Of a stretch of 30,030 nt of DNA, positions 23,101 to 29,745 are shown one piece after another. This DNA comes from Alphaproteobacteria bacterium. GTDB taxonomy: Bacteria; Pseudomonadota; Alphaproteobacteria; Rs-D84. The position numbers were made by a program, and so were the translations under genes. The stretch covers positions 1 to 30,030 of the forward strand of contig JAGCET010000029.1 of the NCBI GenBank assembly GCA_017650505.1, written 5' to 3'. Under the pieces are notes generated by a model. That model ran no database searches and had not been told where the DNA came from. It saw only the letters and a program-made list of their open reading frames with translations. How positions within the stretch are numbered: position 1 is the stretch's first letter; every line of letters begins with the position of its first letter.

Positions 23101-25806
23101 GCCGGCGGTTCATGCGTTGCGGTGGCCAGTGGTTATTACATAGGGGCCGATGCATACGCATACGGTTCAACCGGAACGCCAGATGCGTTGCAGACATGTA
23201 CGGGCGCAACATATCGTAATGATGTTAACCAGTGTGTTGCGTGTCCAACGGGATACACATACAATACCGACAGTGGTAAAACATCAAACACCCAATGCCA
23301 GATTCTTTGTGCGGCCGGTCACTACTTAGCGCGTGCGGGCGATACCACTTGTTCCGAGGTAGGCGATGGATATTACGCGGCCGCAGAAACAGTGAACTAT
23401 GGTTCGGTTAGCGTTCATACACATTGTCCGCATCCCGAAGAAAGAACGGGAACGATGACGGCGGAAAGTGTCGCAGAATGTTCGTTGTTGTGTACGGATG
23501 CAACCTATTTTGATTCCGGCACAGACAGTTGTGTTGCATGTCCGACGGGATATACCGCGCATACACTATCGGGTAAAACATCTGCGTCACAATGTCAAAT
23601 TGCGTGTGCGGCGGGGACATATTTGGCCGCGGCGGGCGACACAAGTTGTATTCCCGTTGGCATTGGATATTGGGCCGCGGCATCAACAGTAAATTATGGT
23701 TCAACCGGATCCCGAACGGCGTGTCCAAATGGCCAGATAACAAGTTCCAACAATTCGGGCAGTCAATCCGAATGTTTGGCCGTGTGCAGTGGTGCAACAT
23801 ACCGTAATTCCAACAACCAATGTGTTGCGTGCCCCAGTGGTTATGGCGACAATTTTGATAACGGCAAAACATCGGTAAATCAATGTCAGCATCATTGCAG
23901 TGCCGGATCATATATGACAGAATATACACCCGTTGAATATTTGCAGAGTAATGGTTCGGGTCAATTTATTAACACCGGATATTCCGTCACATCAACAAAT
24001 GTCAAGATTAACATTGTTGTGGGTCGGGCGACCCAAACCACGGGTGATGTTGGTAACTTCTTTGGTAATATTTATGAATTTGGTGGTTTCAGTGCTAATT
24101 ACAAGGGTAATTTGTTTGGATTTTGGATGCGTAACACGAGCGATAATGGTGAAAAGGCAAGATCAGCCAATATGACATTTGCTGCGGATGTTAAATATAA
24201 CATAGATTACACGGTGACAGGATCGGGATCTGTGACCGGTACATTACAGGTCAACGGCGGCACGATAGCATCCAAAACCGTATCTTCGTCATATTTTAAT
24301 GACCCGGGCAATTCAGTATTCTTGTTTGACAATGGTGCCGCGTATGTGAACGAAAATAATGAAACCGTTGGCAACCGTTGGGGCGATAAATTATATTCTG
24401 GACGCATATATTCATTCAAGTTATGGGATGGTGGCACAACGGATGCATATTTAAAGTTGGATTTGGTGCCGGTCCGCCGTAATACAGATAATGCGTTAGG
24501 GTTTTATAACCGTGTCAATGGCGAATTTTATACGAATGTTGGGACGGGGGTATTTACATCCGCCACATGCGTCGTGGACGGTGATGACCCAGATGATGCG
24601 TGTGATGCGATTGCCACATGCAGTCCGGTTGAATACGGGTATTATGCGGGTGAAAATTATACAAACTATGGTTCAACCGGTGTCCGTAACCAATGTCCAA
24701 ATGGTGCGGGAACAATTGTTAATGGCGAACCGGTAAACAATGCGGGCAGTATTTATGACTGCGAAGGCATTGATCCATGTACCGGTGCGAATTATCCGGA
24801 CGCCCAGACGGGTGTTTGTACGGCGTGTCCAACGGGGTATGATGCAGACACCACCGATAACAAAGAATCAATCAGTCAATGCAAAATCCATTGCAACGCG
24901 GGTTATTATGTGCACACAGAACACGATGCGACCTGTACCGCCGCGGACAATGGGTATTATATTGCGGCAAATGATGTGAAATATGGCGATATCAGTGACC
25001 CATCAATATGCACCAACGCGCCGGGGCATGCCACATATTCCGGTAACGCATCCACCAACAGTTGTCCATGGCTTTGTGACGCCACATATTATGCCGTTGA
25101 TAATGCGTGTGTTGATGCCGGGGCGGGGTATTATTCCGCGGGTGGCGAAAATACCCGTCACGCGTGCGACAATGCAATTCCCACAAACAGTTCATACAGT
25201 GGTTCCGCCGCAACAAATAATTGCCCCTGGGCGTGCGATGCCGGGTACCAAGAAGACAATGGCGCATGTGTTTCGGGTGGCGGATGCACCGGCGCAACAT
25301 ATTTGAATGCCGGCGTGTGCACGGCGTGTCCAACGGGATATGATGCAAATACGGTGTCCGGGAAAACATCGGCCACGCAATGTCAACTTGTTTGCCCGGC
25401 GGGTTCATATATTGCAACGGCAAATGACACATCATGTACGGATGCCGGCGTTGGATATTGGGCCGCGGGTGGCGTGGTAAGTTATGGTGGAACCAGCGCG
25501 CGTACCGCGTGCGCGTCCGGATTAACGACGGTTGGATATGGCCACGGTGCGGACGAATTGGGCGATTGCGGGCGCAAATTGCATATCGACAATTATATCC
25601 TTTATGCCAAGACGACAAAGCCAACCACACCCGCATTAAATATTCAACCCACAAATGATTCAGTATATTACATCGGGGCCAGTGATTCTAATCAAACCCT
25701 GACGCCATTACACGTAACCCAGGGTAATACACAATACACCCTGTATGACGACAGTATTTTGCATGGTGAACGTGATTTTGACACCAATACGCGTATTACA
25801 CAGTAA
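20158..25806 (+). CDS. Giant secreted modular surface protein (PKD-like/LRR-like, Cys-rich and LamG-like domains)
   Basis: The 1,882-residue protein has a signal peptide (about residues 1-24). Three homologous modules follow (about 44-300, 317-601, 622-923). Each begins with a PKD-like beta-sandwich (VDWGDGS...HTY in the second copy) and continues with BspA-like repeats of the type FxGCTxLTxIPxxLFxxI. Residues about 924-1801 hold six cysteine-rich units (CVACPTGY...QC...CAAGTY...GYY). The fourth unit is split by a LamG/concanavalin-like domain (about 1255-1470, starting EYLQSNGSGQFINTGY). A conserved-looking tail lacks any anchor. The start is TTG at 20158, required for the signal peptide; AGGGGG lies 11 nt upstream, and a 9-codon frame overlaps the TTG. 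It is likely cell-surface or secreted, possibly glycan or host-binding; no enzymatic motif seen. Confidence 0.92.
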   Translation: MKRIFSAIFAGLFCAFITNVAVAACTASQIDVTGNGSNCQTSKFELTTTNLSAGDSLKFSISAKGTFYVDCGDGGTLSGTGASGKTITKSTNVSVNYTCEWASAGAHTIRFGGVATEYPVLVLDITSDKSAIAFDGLLNGNAAKIASLSGSLVELFPQVGTNASQIPQFINSFKNATNLTTIPSTLFYGYTGGNNADFMFYGTFSGCTGLTSMPEGLFSTITTPANSMFSQTFEGCTNMSGYIPPSTFIGLVVAGHPSASTLWSDTFEDTNLVTTCPSGVPQYITGYEGSSNNSTWNGPVSCGCAPGARLENGACVCDTFTVTTTNLSANEEMSFMMSAAGIFAVDWGDGSPIETIYRVGNTDSAQTYPHTYTTADSYTIGLCGTATKYHLPGSADKPPITDTTISFSDATNTSCKVASINGSLGALFPTLNNGASDTDFPRFYKTFQYCSALTSIPSGLFTGVTGAANAMFRETFDRCAGITTIPSNLFSGVSGGAKNMFRSVFNLCTSLTAMPENLFSGVTSSAEGEFKYSFFGDTAMTGYIPPSTFSGLIANGSPTATNMWQYAFTGGTTLATSCDGFAGMTEFTTGYKTLWDGKVSCQTATCSAGQILVGGLCEDPAFTVTTTSDTTSLTFSLAARGTFYVDCGDDGTLTGSGVSGTQIIRSGIGSSSYTCTWETAGAHTIRFGGVASEYGSESSIAFWRSSNGTQANIASITGSLSSIFPQLGTGTGELPLFTNTFKGCTNLTSIPATLFENITDGTQNMFSSTFEGCTGLASIPVGLFGDFETGAQNMFANTFNGCTSLTTIPSGLFGDISSGETSLFYGTFKNCTGITAIPADLFSNITSAANFMFSETFNGCTLLSGYIPPTTFAGLIANSSPTATDMWLNTFNATNVATSCSSFTDMRQYITNYETEWNGKVSCEELPNKCKGATYYDENNVNADANGCVACPTGYTDNTTDAKESINQCEINCAAGTYVATAGGSCVAVASGYYIGADAYAYGSTGTPDALQTCTGATYRNDVNQCVACPTGYTYNTDSGKTSNTQCQILCAAGHYLARAGDTTCSEVGDGYYAAAETVNYGSVSVHTHCPHPEERTGTMTAESVAECSLLCTDATYFDSGTDSCVACPTGYTAHTLSGKTSASQCQIACAAGTYLAAAGDTSCIPVGIGYWAAASTVNYGSTGSRTACPNGQITSSNNSGSQSECLAVCSGATYRNSNNQCVACPSGYGDNFDNGKTSVNQCQHHCSAGSYMTEYTPVEYLQSNGSGQFINTGYSVTSTNVKINIVVGRATQTTGDVGNFFGNIYEFGGFSANYKGNLFGFWMRNTSDNGEKARSANMTFAADVKYNIDYTVTGSGSVTGTLQVNGGTIASKTVSSSYFNDPGNSVFLFDNGAAYVNENNETVGNRWGDKLYSGRIYSFKLWDGGTTDAYLKLDLVPVRRNTDNALGFYNRVNGEFYTNVGTGVFTSATCVVDGDDPDDACDAIATCSPVEYGYYAGENYTNYGSTGVRNQCPNGAGTIVNGEPVNNAGSIYDCEGIDPCTGANYPDAQTGVCTACPTGYDADTTDNKESISQCKIHCNAGYYVHTEHDATCTAADNGYYIAANDVKYGDISDPSICTNAPGHATYSGNASTNSCPWLCDATYYAVDNACVDAGAGYYSAGGENTRHACDNAIPTNSSYSGSAATNNCPWACDAGYQEDNGACVSGGGCTGATYLNAGVCTACPTGYDANTVSGKTSATQCQLVCPAGSYIATANDTSCTDAGVGYWAAGGVVSYGGTSARTACASGLTTVGYGHGADELGDCGRKLHIDNYILYAKTTKPTTPALNIQPTNDSVYYIGASDSNQTLTPLHVTQGNTQYTLYDDSILHGERDFDTNTRITQ

Positions 25807-25812
25807 ATAAAA

Positions 25813-25830
25813 AATCACCCACGGGTGATT
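25813..25830 (-). terminator. Hairpin terminator for the minus-strand exported gene
   Basis: AATCACCC-AC-GGGTGATT followed on the minus strand by a T6 run. On the plus strand it is followed by A residues, so it mainly serves the minus-strand gene ending at 25867. Confidence 0.75.
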
Positions 25831-25866
25831 AAAAATCGGCCGAAAAATTAGATATTAGATTTTTGT

Positions 25867-26175
25867 TTATTCAAACCAAATTGTTGCACGGGTATCACTG
25901 GTCGTGGCACCAACGGGAATTGTAACTTCGCCCTTGGATACGGTAACGGTTCCATTGCTCGCGGTGACGTCGGTCACCATTGGACCCGAACCCGATTCAA
26001 CAACATTTGATGATGATAATGTGTCTTGTTTTGCCGCATCCATCGCGTTATATGCACCATCAACATAAGACGCCGCCGCCGCAACCGATGTTTTATCCAA
26101 TTGCTGTTGTTCACCCTCCGCCCGGGCGGGGGAAACCAAAATTAACGCGGCAAAGATATAAAATAACACTCTCAT
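25867..26175 (-). CDS. Small exported protein, surface-fibre-like
   Basis: The 102-residue protein has a clear signal peptide (cleavage after about PARA, residue 19). Mature residues include SVAAAASYVDGAYNAMDAAKQ, then DTLSSSNVV and a Thr/Val/Gly-rich end (GTVTVSKGEVTIPVGATT). The YVDGAYN motif and the AAKQDTL phrase recur in neighbours and in phage-tail-fibre-like proteins. The ATG at 26175 has GGAAG directly adjacent; a GTG at 26169 with better spacing is an alternative start. No known family. It shares strand, export signal and motif with the next three genes, suggesting one surface system. Its promoter sits inside a large inverted repeat. Confidence 0.8.
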   Translation of the reverse strand: MRVLFYIFAALILVSPARAEGEQQQLDKTSVAAAASYVDGAYNAMDAAKQDTLSSSNVVESGSGPMVTDVTASNGTVTVSKGEVTIPVGATTSDTRATIWFE

Positions 26176-26189
26176 CTTCCAAAAAAAGA

Positions 26190-26240
26190 TCTGGAAATTT
26201 CGTTATATTATTATACACAATATTAACGAAATTGTCCAGA
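26190..26240 (-). promoter_or_regulatory. Promoter enclosed in a large inverted repeat
   Basis: Minus strand: TGGACA (26233-26238), 17 nt, TATAAT (26210-26215). Arms 26190-26209 and 26219-26240 are inverted copies (TCTGGA.AATTTCGTTA.TATT) differing by two single-base insertions. One arm covers the -35 region and the other the first transcribed bases, as expected of an operator. Confidence 0.6.
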
Positions 26241-26262
26241 CCTAAAATTAAGATTTTAACTA

Positions 26263-26979
26263 TTATTGATTAGCCGTAGCATATGACCCGCTAGTAACGG
26301 TTCCACTGATAGCAAGTGGAGTAGTTGCATCGGTTCCCCATGTGGTTACCACATCAATAGAAGAACTGGTCGTTGATGCGCTAATCGTATTCTCAACACC
26401 TGTTTTTGTGGCATAATTACCCGATGCTGTTTGCAAGGCACCAACATCTGTTTGCAAATCAGTAACATCTTTTACCAAACCAGATGTTGAATCACCAACT
26501 GTCGTTTCCAAGGCATCAACATCTTTTACCAAACCAGATGTTGAATCACCAACTGTTGTTTGCAAATCAGTAACATCTTTTACCAAACCAGATGTTGAAT
26601 TACCAACTGTCGATTTTAACCCGCTCACATCAGTTTGTAAATCTGTGTCATCATATATCGTAATATCCGCGCCGTTATTAACTTTGATTGTACCATTAGT
26701 AGAACCTGCTGCCACAGATTGAACTGCGCTGCCCGCTGTTGCTGCAACTGTGTTAATTGCTTTCATTGCTTGGTTATATGCACCTTTAACATAGCCGGCA
26801 GTTGCTACTTTACCGTCTGCGGTGCTATTTTCTTGTGCTAATGCCCACCCTGGACCTGTCGAAGCAGTCGTAGCAGGATTTGCTGCGGTTGGATCCGCAA
26901 TGGCATAATCTGTTGCGCTCGCCGCCAATGGCAATATTGTCAATGCCGCGATTACCGATATGTTTAGAAGTTTTTTCAT
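26263..26979 (-). CDS. Exported protein with tandem coiled-coil repeats
   Basis: The 238-residue protein starts at the ATG at 26979, behind GGAGAG; an upstream in-frame ATG at 27018 would add 13 polar residues before the signal peptide. The signal peptide ends near ASA. The mature part opens with KVATAGYVKGAYNQAMKA, the same motif seen in the flanking genes. The middle has four units of an 18-residue repeat, best copy TVGDSTSGLVKDVTDLQT, with heptad-like Leu/Val spacing, predicting a coiled coil. The C-terminus is Ser/Thr-rich and ends in ANQ. The architecture resembles fibrous adhesin stalks or phage tail fibres. No membrane anchor is visible, so attachment is unclear. Confidence 0.85.
   Translation of the reverse strand: MKKLLNISVIAALTILPLAASATDYAIADPTAANPATTASTGPGWALAQENSTADGKVATAGYVKGAYNQAMKAINTVAATAGSAVQSVAAGSTNGTIKVNNGADITIYDDTDLQTDVSGLKSTVGNSTSGLVKDVTDLQTTVGDSTSGLVKDVDALETTVGDSTSGLVKDVTDLQTDVGALQTASGNYATKTGVENTISASTTSSSIDVVTTWGTDATTPLAISGTVTSGSYATANQ
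26463..26624 (-). repeat. Three tandem copies of a 54-bp coding repeat
   Basis: Near-identical 54-bp units begin at 26463, 26517 and 26571, each encoding the 18-residue unit TVGDSTSGLVKDVTDLQT or a close variant. A diverged further unit follows. The high nucleotide identity indicates recent expansion. Confidence 0.9.
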
Positions 26980-27013
26980 TTTTCTCTCCGTGTTGTTTGT
27001 TGTTTTGTTCGTT

Positions 27014-27057
27014 TGCATTATATCATAAAAGTGATTTCACTAAAAGGATATAATGCA
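27014..27057. promoter_or_regulatory. 44-bp palindromic region with outward -10 boxes
   Basis: TGCATTATATC (27014-27024) and GATATAATGC-A (27047-27057) are perfect 11-bp inverted arms. A second palindrome, AGTGA-TT-TCACT (27030-27041), is exactly centred between them. Each outer arm includes a TATAAT-type -10; the minus-strand one (27017-27022) is suitably placed for the gene starting at 26979, but its -35 (TTTTAG) is weak, which fits activator or repressor control. Confidence 0.6.
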
Positions 27058-27073
27058 TTGTTTCTAATTTTTT

Positions 27074-27631
27074 TTATTGGTTCAAAAATGCCTCGTCCCA
27101 ATCGTCTTCGACCTCTAATGCCTGCCACGTGCCGTTGCCGTTGGCATCGATTTGGTAAACATATGTTCCCGCGGCCGGATTGTCTGGTAATTTCAAGCCG
27201 ATTGTTGCCGGATCACCTTCGTTGGCACCCGCGGTAACCTTGATACCGTCGCCCGCGTCATATGTCTTACTGGACGCCGCCAATGTATTGACCTTTTTAA
27301 CCAATCCACTGTTTTCGTCGCCGATTGTTTTTTCCAAACTTTGGACATCGCCGGCCAAACCGCTTCCGGCGGCATCGCCTGTGCCTTTGGCACCGATTTT
27401 TTCTTTCAAATCGCCGACATTTATCAGACCACCGTTCCCGTCACTAAGGGCTTCGTTAATATTTTTTACCGCGCCGTTTTCTGTGCCGTTTGCAACCTTG
27501 TACACATATTTCAACCCGGCATCAACGTAACCCTTGGTCGTGACCGCATTTTCACTGGCGTCGGTGGCGTATGCGCCGGCCGATACCATTGATAATGATG
27601 CAACCAAACCATACAGTATTTTTTTATTCAT
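27074..27631 (-). CDS. Exported protein with surface-fibre motifs
   Basis: The 185-residue protein has a signal peptide (residues 1 to about 22, ending AYA-T). The mature part begins ENAVTTKGYVDAGLKYVYK, again the YVxGAY-like motif of its neighbours. GLAGDVQSLEKTIGDENSGL and VKKVNTLAAS match the coiled-coil repeat of the gene at 26263. YDAGDGIKVTAGANEG resembles phage-fibre sequence, and the acidic C-terminus is DDWDEAFLNQ. AAGGAAGGGAGA lies before the ATG. It starts 59 bp after the stop of the gene at 27691 without a clear promoter, so the two are probably co-transcribed. Likely extracellular or outer-surface; function unknown. Confidence 0.82.
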   Translation of the reverse strand: MNKKILYGLVASLSMVSAGAYATDASENAVTTKGYVDAGLKYVYKVANGTENGAVKNINEALSDGNGGLINVGDLKEKIGAKGTGDAAGSGLAGDVQSLEKTIGDENSGLVKKVNTLAASSKTYDAGDGIKVTAGANEGDPATIGLKLPDNPAAGTYVYQIDANGNGTWQALEVEDDWDEAFLNQ

Positions 27632-27690
27632 CTCTCGTGTCTCCCTTCCTTTTGTTTCGTTGTTAATTTAATTTGTTTTATTCCTTTATA

Positions 27691-28413
27691 TTATTGACCA
27701 TCAAAAATGGATTCACTAAACGTATCCGCCACTTCCCGATTGGCCAACGCACCAACAATGTCATTAACAGATTGTTGGTTATAATAATTTTCTTCCAGAT
27801 ATGCCTGGGTCTCGGCCGTCGTAGAATAATCTGATGGCAATGGCGCGGTGCCGATTTGTTCGGCCAAACTGCTAAGTTCCTGGGACATCCCGTCAACCTT
27901 GTCCGGCAATTCCATGATGTCCGTGGTAACACTGATTGTGTCGCCACTAATGCTGATGCCGTCGCCGGGCGTTAATATATCTTGCTTGGTTGTTATTTCT
28001 GTTTCCAAACCGGTGACGCGTTGTTCCAAATCGGTCGTACTGCCGCCGCCACCTTGTTGCGATGAATAATTTGCGGAAAGTTTCGAACTGATACCTTTTA
28101 GAATATTTCCATGTTTTCCGGGGGTGCGCGATGAATCAACAGACCCCGTCGCTTTGGTCGTGCCAACATATGTACCCTTGGCCGCCTTGGTCATGGGTTT
28201 TGTTGTCAAACCTAATGTGCGCGCGGTTGATGCACCCTTTGTTGTTGCGGCCGTTGTTGGTGTTGTCTGTATCCCCTTGGCACGAACATTACCGTATGCA
28301 CTGGTGCTGGTCGTGTTGTTAAATGTTTTTACCGCAGGCGCCGCCGCAACCGGGCGTGACAAAACACCGCCTGTTACCAAGATAACCGCGAAAAACAGCC
28401 TGGTTGAATACAA
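27691..28413 (-). CDS. Exported protein with Thr-rich and coiled-coil regions
   Basis: The 240-residue protein starts at TTG (28413). GGGGAGA lies at suitable distance, and the nearby ATG at 28420 is followed at once by a stop. Residues 1-24 are a signal peptide. Residues about 25-125 are Thr/Ala/Lys-rich and low-complexity. A Gly run then leads to STTDLEQRVTGLETEITTKQ, a coiled coil. DILTPGDGISISGDTIS follows, a phrase typical of phage-tail-fibre and trimeric-adhesin stalks. The C-terminal end (ADTFSESIFDGQ) resembles that of the next gene. It heads a probable two-gene transcript with the gene at 27074. Surface fibre or adhesin component is inference. Confidence 0.82.
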   Translation of the reverse strand: MYSTRLFFAVILVTGGVLSRPVAAAPAVKTFNNTTSTSAYGNVRAKGIQTTPTTAATTKGASTARTLGLTTKPMTKAAKGTYVGTTKATGSVDSSRTPGKHGNILKGISSKLSANYSSQQGGGGSTTDLEQRVTGLETEITTKQDILTPGDGISISGDTISVTTDIMELPDKVDGMSQELSSLAEQIGTAPLPSDYSTTAETQAYLEENYYNQQSVNDIVGALANREVADTFSESIFDGQ

Positions 28414-28436
28414 CTTACATTCTCCCCTGTGCCATT

Positions 28437-28465
28437 ATTATATCATAAAAACGCCACCAAAACAA
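28437..28465 (-). promoter_or_regulatory. Promoter of the 28413 gene
   Basis: Minus strand: TTGTTT (28460-28465), 17 nt, TATAAT (28437-28442). The block TTTTATGATATAAT is identical to the one at the 27014-27057 promoter. Confidence 0.7.
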
Positions 28466-28524
28466 ACTGGATGTCAATCATAATTCAAAAATTTTATGCT
28501 TGACTTTTTTGTTTTTGTTGTTTT

Positions 28525-28578
28525 TTGGTGCCAATTTGATGAATTGTTGTTGAAATAATTTTGGCACCTGGTTATAAT
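28525..28578 (+). promoter_or_regulatory. Promoter with flanking operator-like repeats, outer-membrane protein gene
   Basis: TTGAAA (28550-28555), 17 nt and TATAAT (28573-28578). GGTGCCAA (28527-28534) and its inverse TTGGCACC (28561-28568) bracket the -35. The upstream copy is itself within TTGG-TG-CCAA. This suggests a regulator binding on both sides of the -35. Confidence 0.7.
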
Positions 28579-28604
28579 GATTTCTGTACTAACGGGGGAA
28601 AGGT

Positions 28605-29294
28605 ATGAAGAAAATTCTTGTATTGGCCACTGCGATCTTGGTTACCAACGCCGCAAACGCGCGAACCGAATGCTATGTGTCGGCAAAATTGGGGGCGGGG
28701 GACACCACCACTTATGTGGATCATAATGATACACTGGGCGACGCATTGGTTAAAATGTCCGAAGAAGAAACAGGAAACGATGGATATAGATACAGCGATT
28801 CCGGTTTACTGTGGGAAGCGTCGGTCGCCGCGGGGCTTGATTGGTCGCCGGGCAAGATGTATGTGAAAAAGAACCCCTATGATTGGTTCCACCTGCGGTT
28901 AGAGGCGGAATTTGGATATAACAACTATCGCGAAACCGGAAAATTAAGATACGATTACACGATAACGGATAAAATCAAAATAGAATACGATCGGTTCTTT
29001 ATGCTGGTGAATGGATACGCGGATTTCAGAATTGATGATGTCGTTCCGTATGTCGGCCTTGGGATGGGATATGGTCTGGGCAAGGAAGAAATCAGGATAA
29101 CCAATGAACACGGCAGATTTAGTGATTACCTGGATGATGACGGCCTAATTTATGCTTTGCATGCGGGCGTCGGATACAGATATTCCGACATAACGACTTT
29201 GGACCTTGGGTTCCGCAGGGTTTACGCCCCGGCCGAAGATGGTGGCAGATATATCTTTGACACACTAAGACTCGGTGCCCGTTTCCGCATATAA
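28605..29294 (+). CDS. Outer-membrane beta-barrel protein (OmpA/opacity-like)
   Basis: The 229-residue protein has a signal peptide (MKKILVLATAILVTNAANA). The mature chain alternates polar and hydrophobic residues in strand-length segments. DWFHLRLEAEFGYNNYRE, FFMLVNGYADFRI, VVPYVGLGMGYGLG, LIYALHAGVGYRYS, and TTLDLGFRRVYA line up as barrel strands. It ends in TLRLGARFRI, a final strand acceptable to the BAM machinery. It belongs with 8-stranded OMP_b-brl proteins (Opa/OmpW/Omp25-like). An SD of GGGGGAAAGG precedes the ATG. It has a strong promoter with operator-like repeats and no clear terminator. It may be the outer-membrane partner of the neighbouring secreted proteins; that is inference. 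Confidence 0.88.
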   Translation: MKKILVLATAILVTNAANARTECYVSAKLGAGDTTTYVDHNDTLGDALVKMSEEETGNDGYRYSDSGLLWEASVAAGLDWSPGKMYVKKNPYDWFHLRLEAEFGYNNYRETGKLRYDYTITDKIKIEYDRFFMLVNGYADFRIDDVVPYVGLGMGYGLGKEEIRITNEHGRFSDYLDDDGLIYALHAGVGYRYSDITTLDLGFRRVYAPAEDGGRYIFDTLRLGARFRI

Positions 29295-29520
29295 TCATAT
29301 CAATCATTTTCATAAAAATGTGGTTTCAAAACCGACCCACGGATTAACAGCAAATTGGAAGGTGTAATAAAAACCTTCTGTATACCGCAGAAATGTAGGC
29401 TTTTTTGTGTGTAATTTGTGTAATGACACACGGACTGGTGTAGAAATATTTAACTTTGTGGTTGGTTCTGATGTACTTAAACCGCACTAAATTCATATAA
29501 ATTTTGATAATTTTTCTTGA

Positions 29521-29575
29521 CGAAATCGTATACGAAATCGACCACAATATCGATACCGAAATCGTCACGATTTCG
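29521..29575. repeat. 12-bp tandem repeat array with terminal palindrome
   Basis: CGAAATCG occurs at 29521, 29533 and 29557, with a diverged copy (6 of 8) at 29545, so the period is exactly 12 bp. The last copy forms a 19-bp palindrome, CGAAATCGT-C-ACGATTTCG (29557-29575). The layout resembles a cooperative regulator-binding or iteron-like site. Confidence 0.75.
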
Positions 29576-29709
29576 TAAAAAATTTATTGAAATAGATTTA
29601 AAAATATGTCATTATCTCTGAAAGATAGTGAAAGCCAATGTAGTGGCCGCGAATATAGAAATTTTACAAGTTGCTAGTGTAATATCTTTATACTGTAAAT
29701 AATTTTTTA

Positions 29710-29738
29710 TTGACTTTTGTTTCTGTCTTCGTTATATT
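29710..29738 (+). promoter_or_regulatory. Promoter for a probably leaderless transcript
   Basis: TTGACT (29710-29715), 17 nt and TATATT (29733-29738). The predicted start falls within a base or two of the ATG at 29746, and no ribosome-binding site exists between. Confidence 0.6.
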
Positions 29739-29745
29739 TAGTTGT

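Larger units (their letters stand above)
29295..29745. other. AT-rich intergenic region of about 450 bp
   Basis: No credible gene is seen. The stretch contains a weak hairpin with T-run at about 29366-29406 that could terminate the outer-membrane protein transcript, a 12-bp repeat array (29521-29575), and a promoter for the last gene (29710-29738). A 23-codon frame at 29606 lacks a ribosome-binding site and is not called. Confidence 0.6.

Noticed and set aside
24992..25654. Long minus-strand frame of 220 residues
   Set aside because: Antisense shadow of the Cys-rich region of the giant surface protein; unusual residue content and no start signals.
26463..26624. Regular repeats considered as a CRISPR array
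   Set aside because: Units are contiguous, in frame and without unique spacers; they encode a coiled-coil repeat, and no cas gene is present.
29606..29677. 23-codon plus-strand frame in the AT-rich gap
   Set aside because: No ribosome-binding site or promoter, and no recognisable features.
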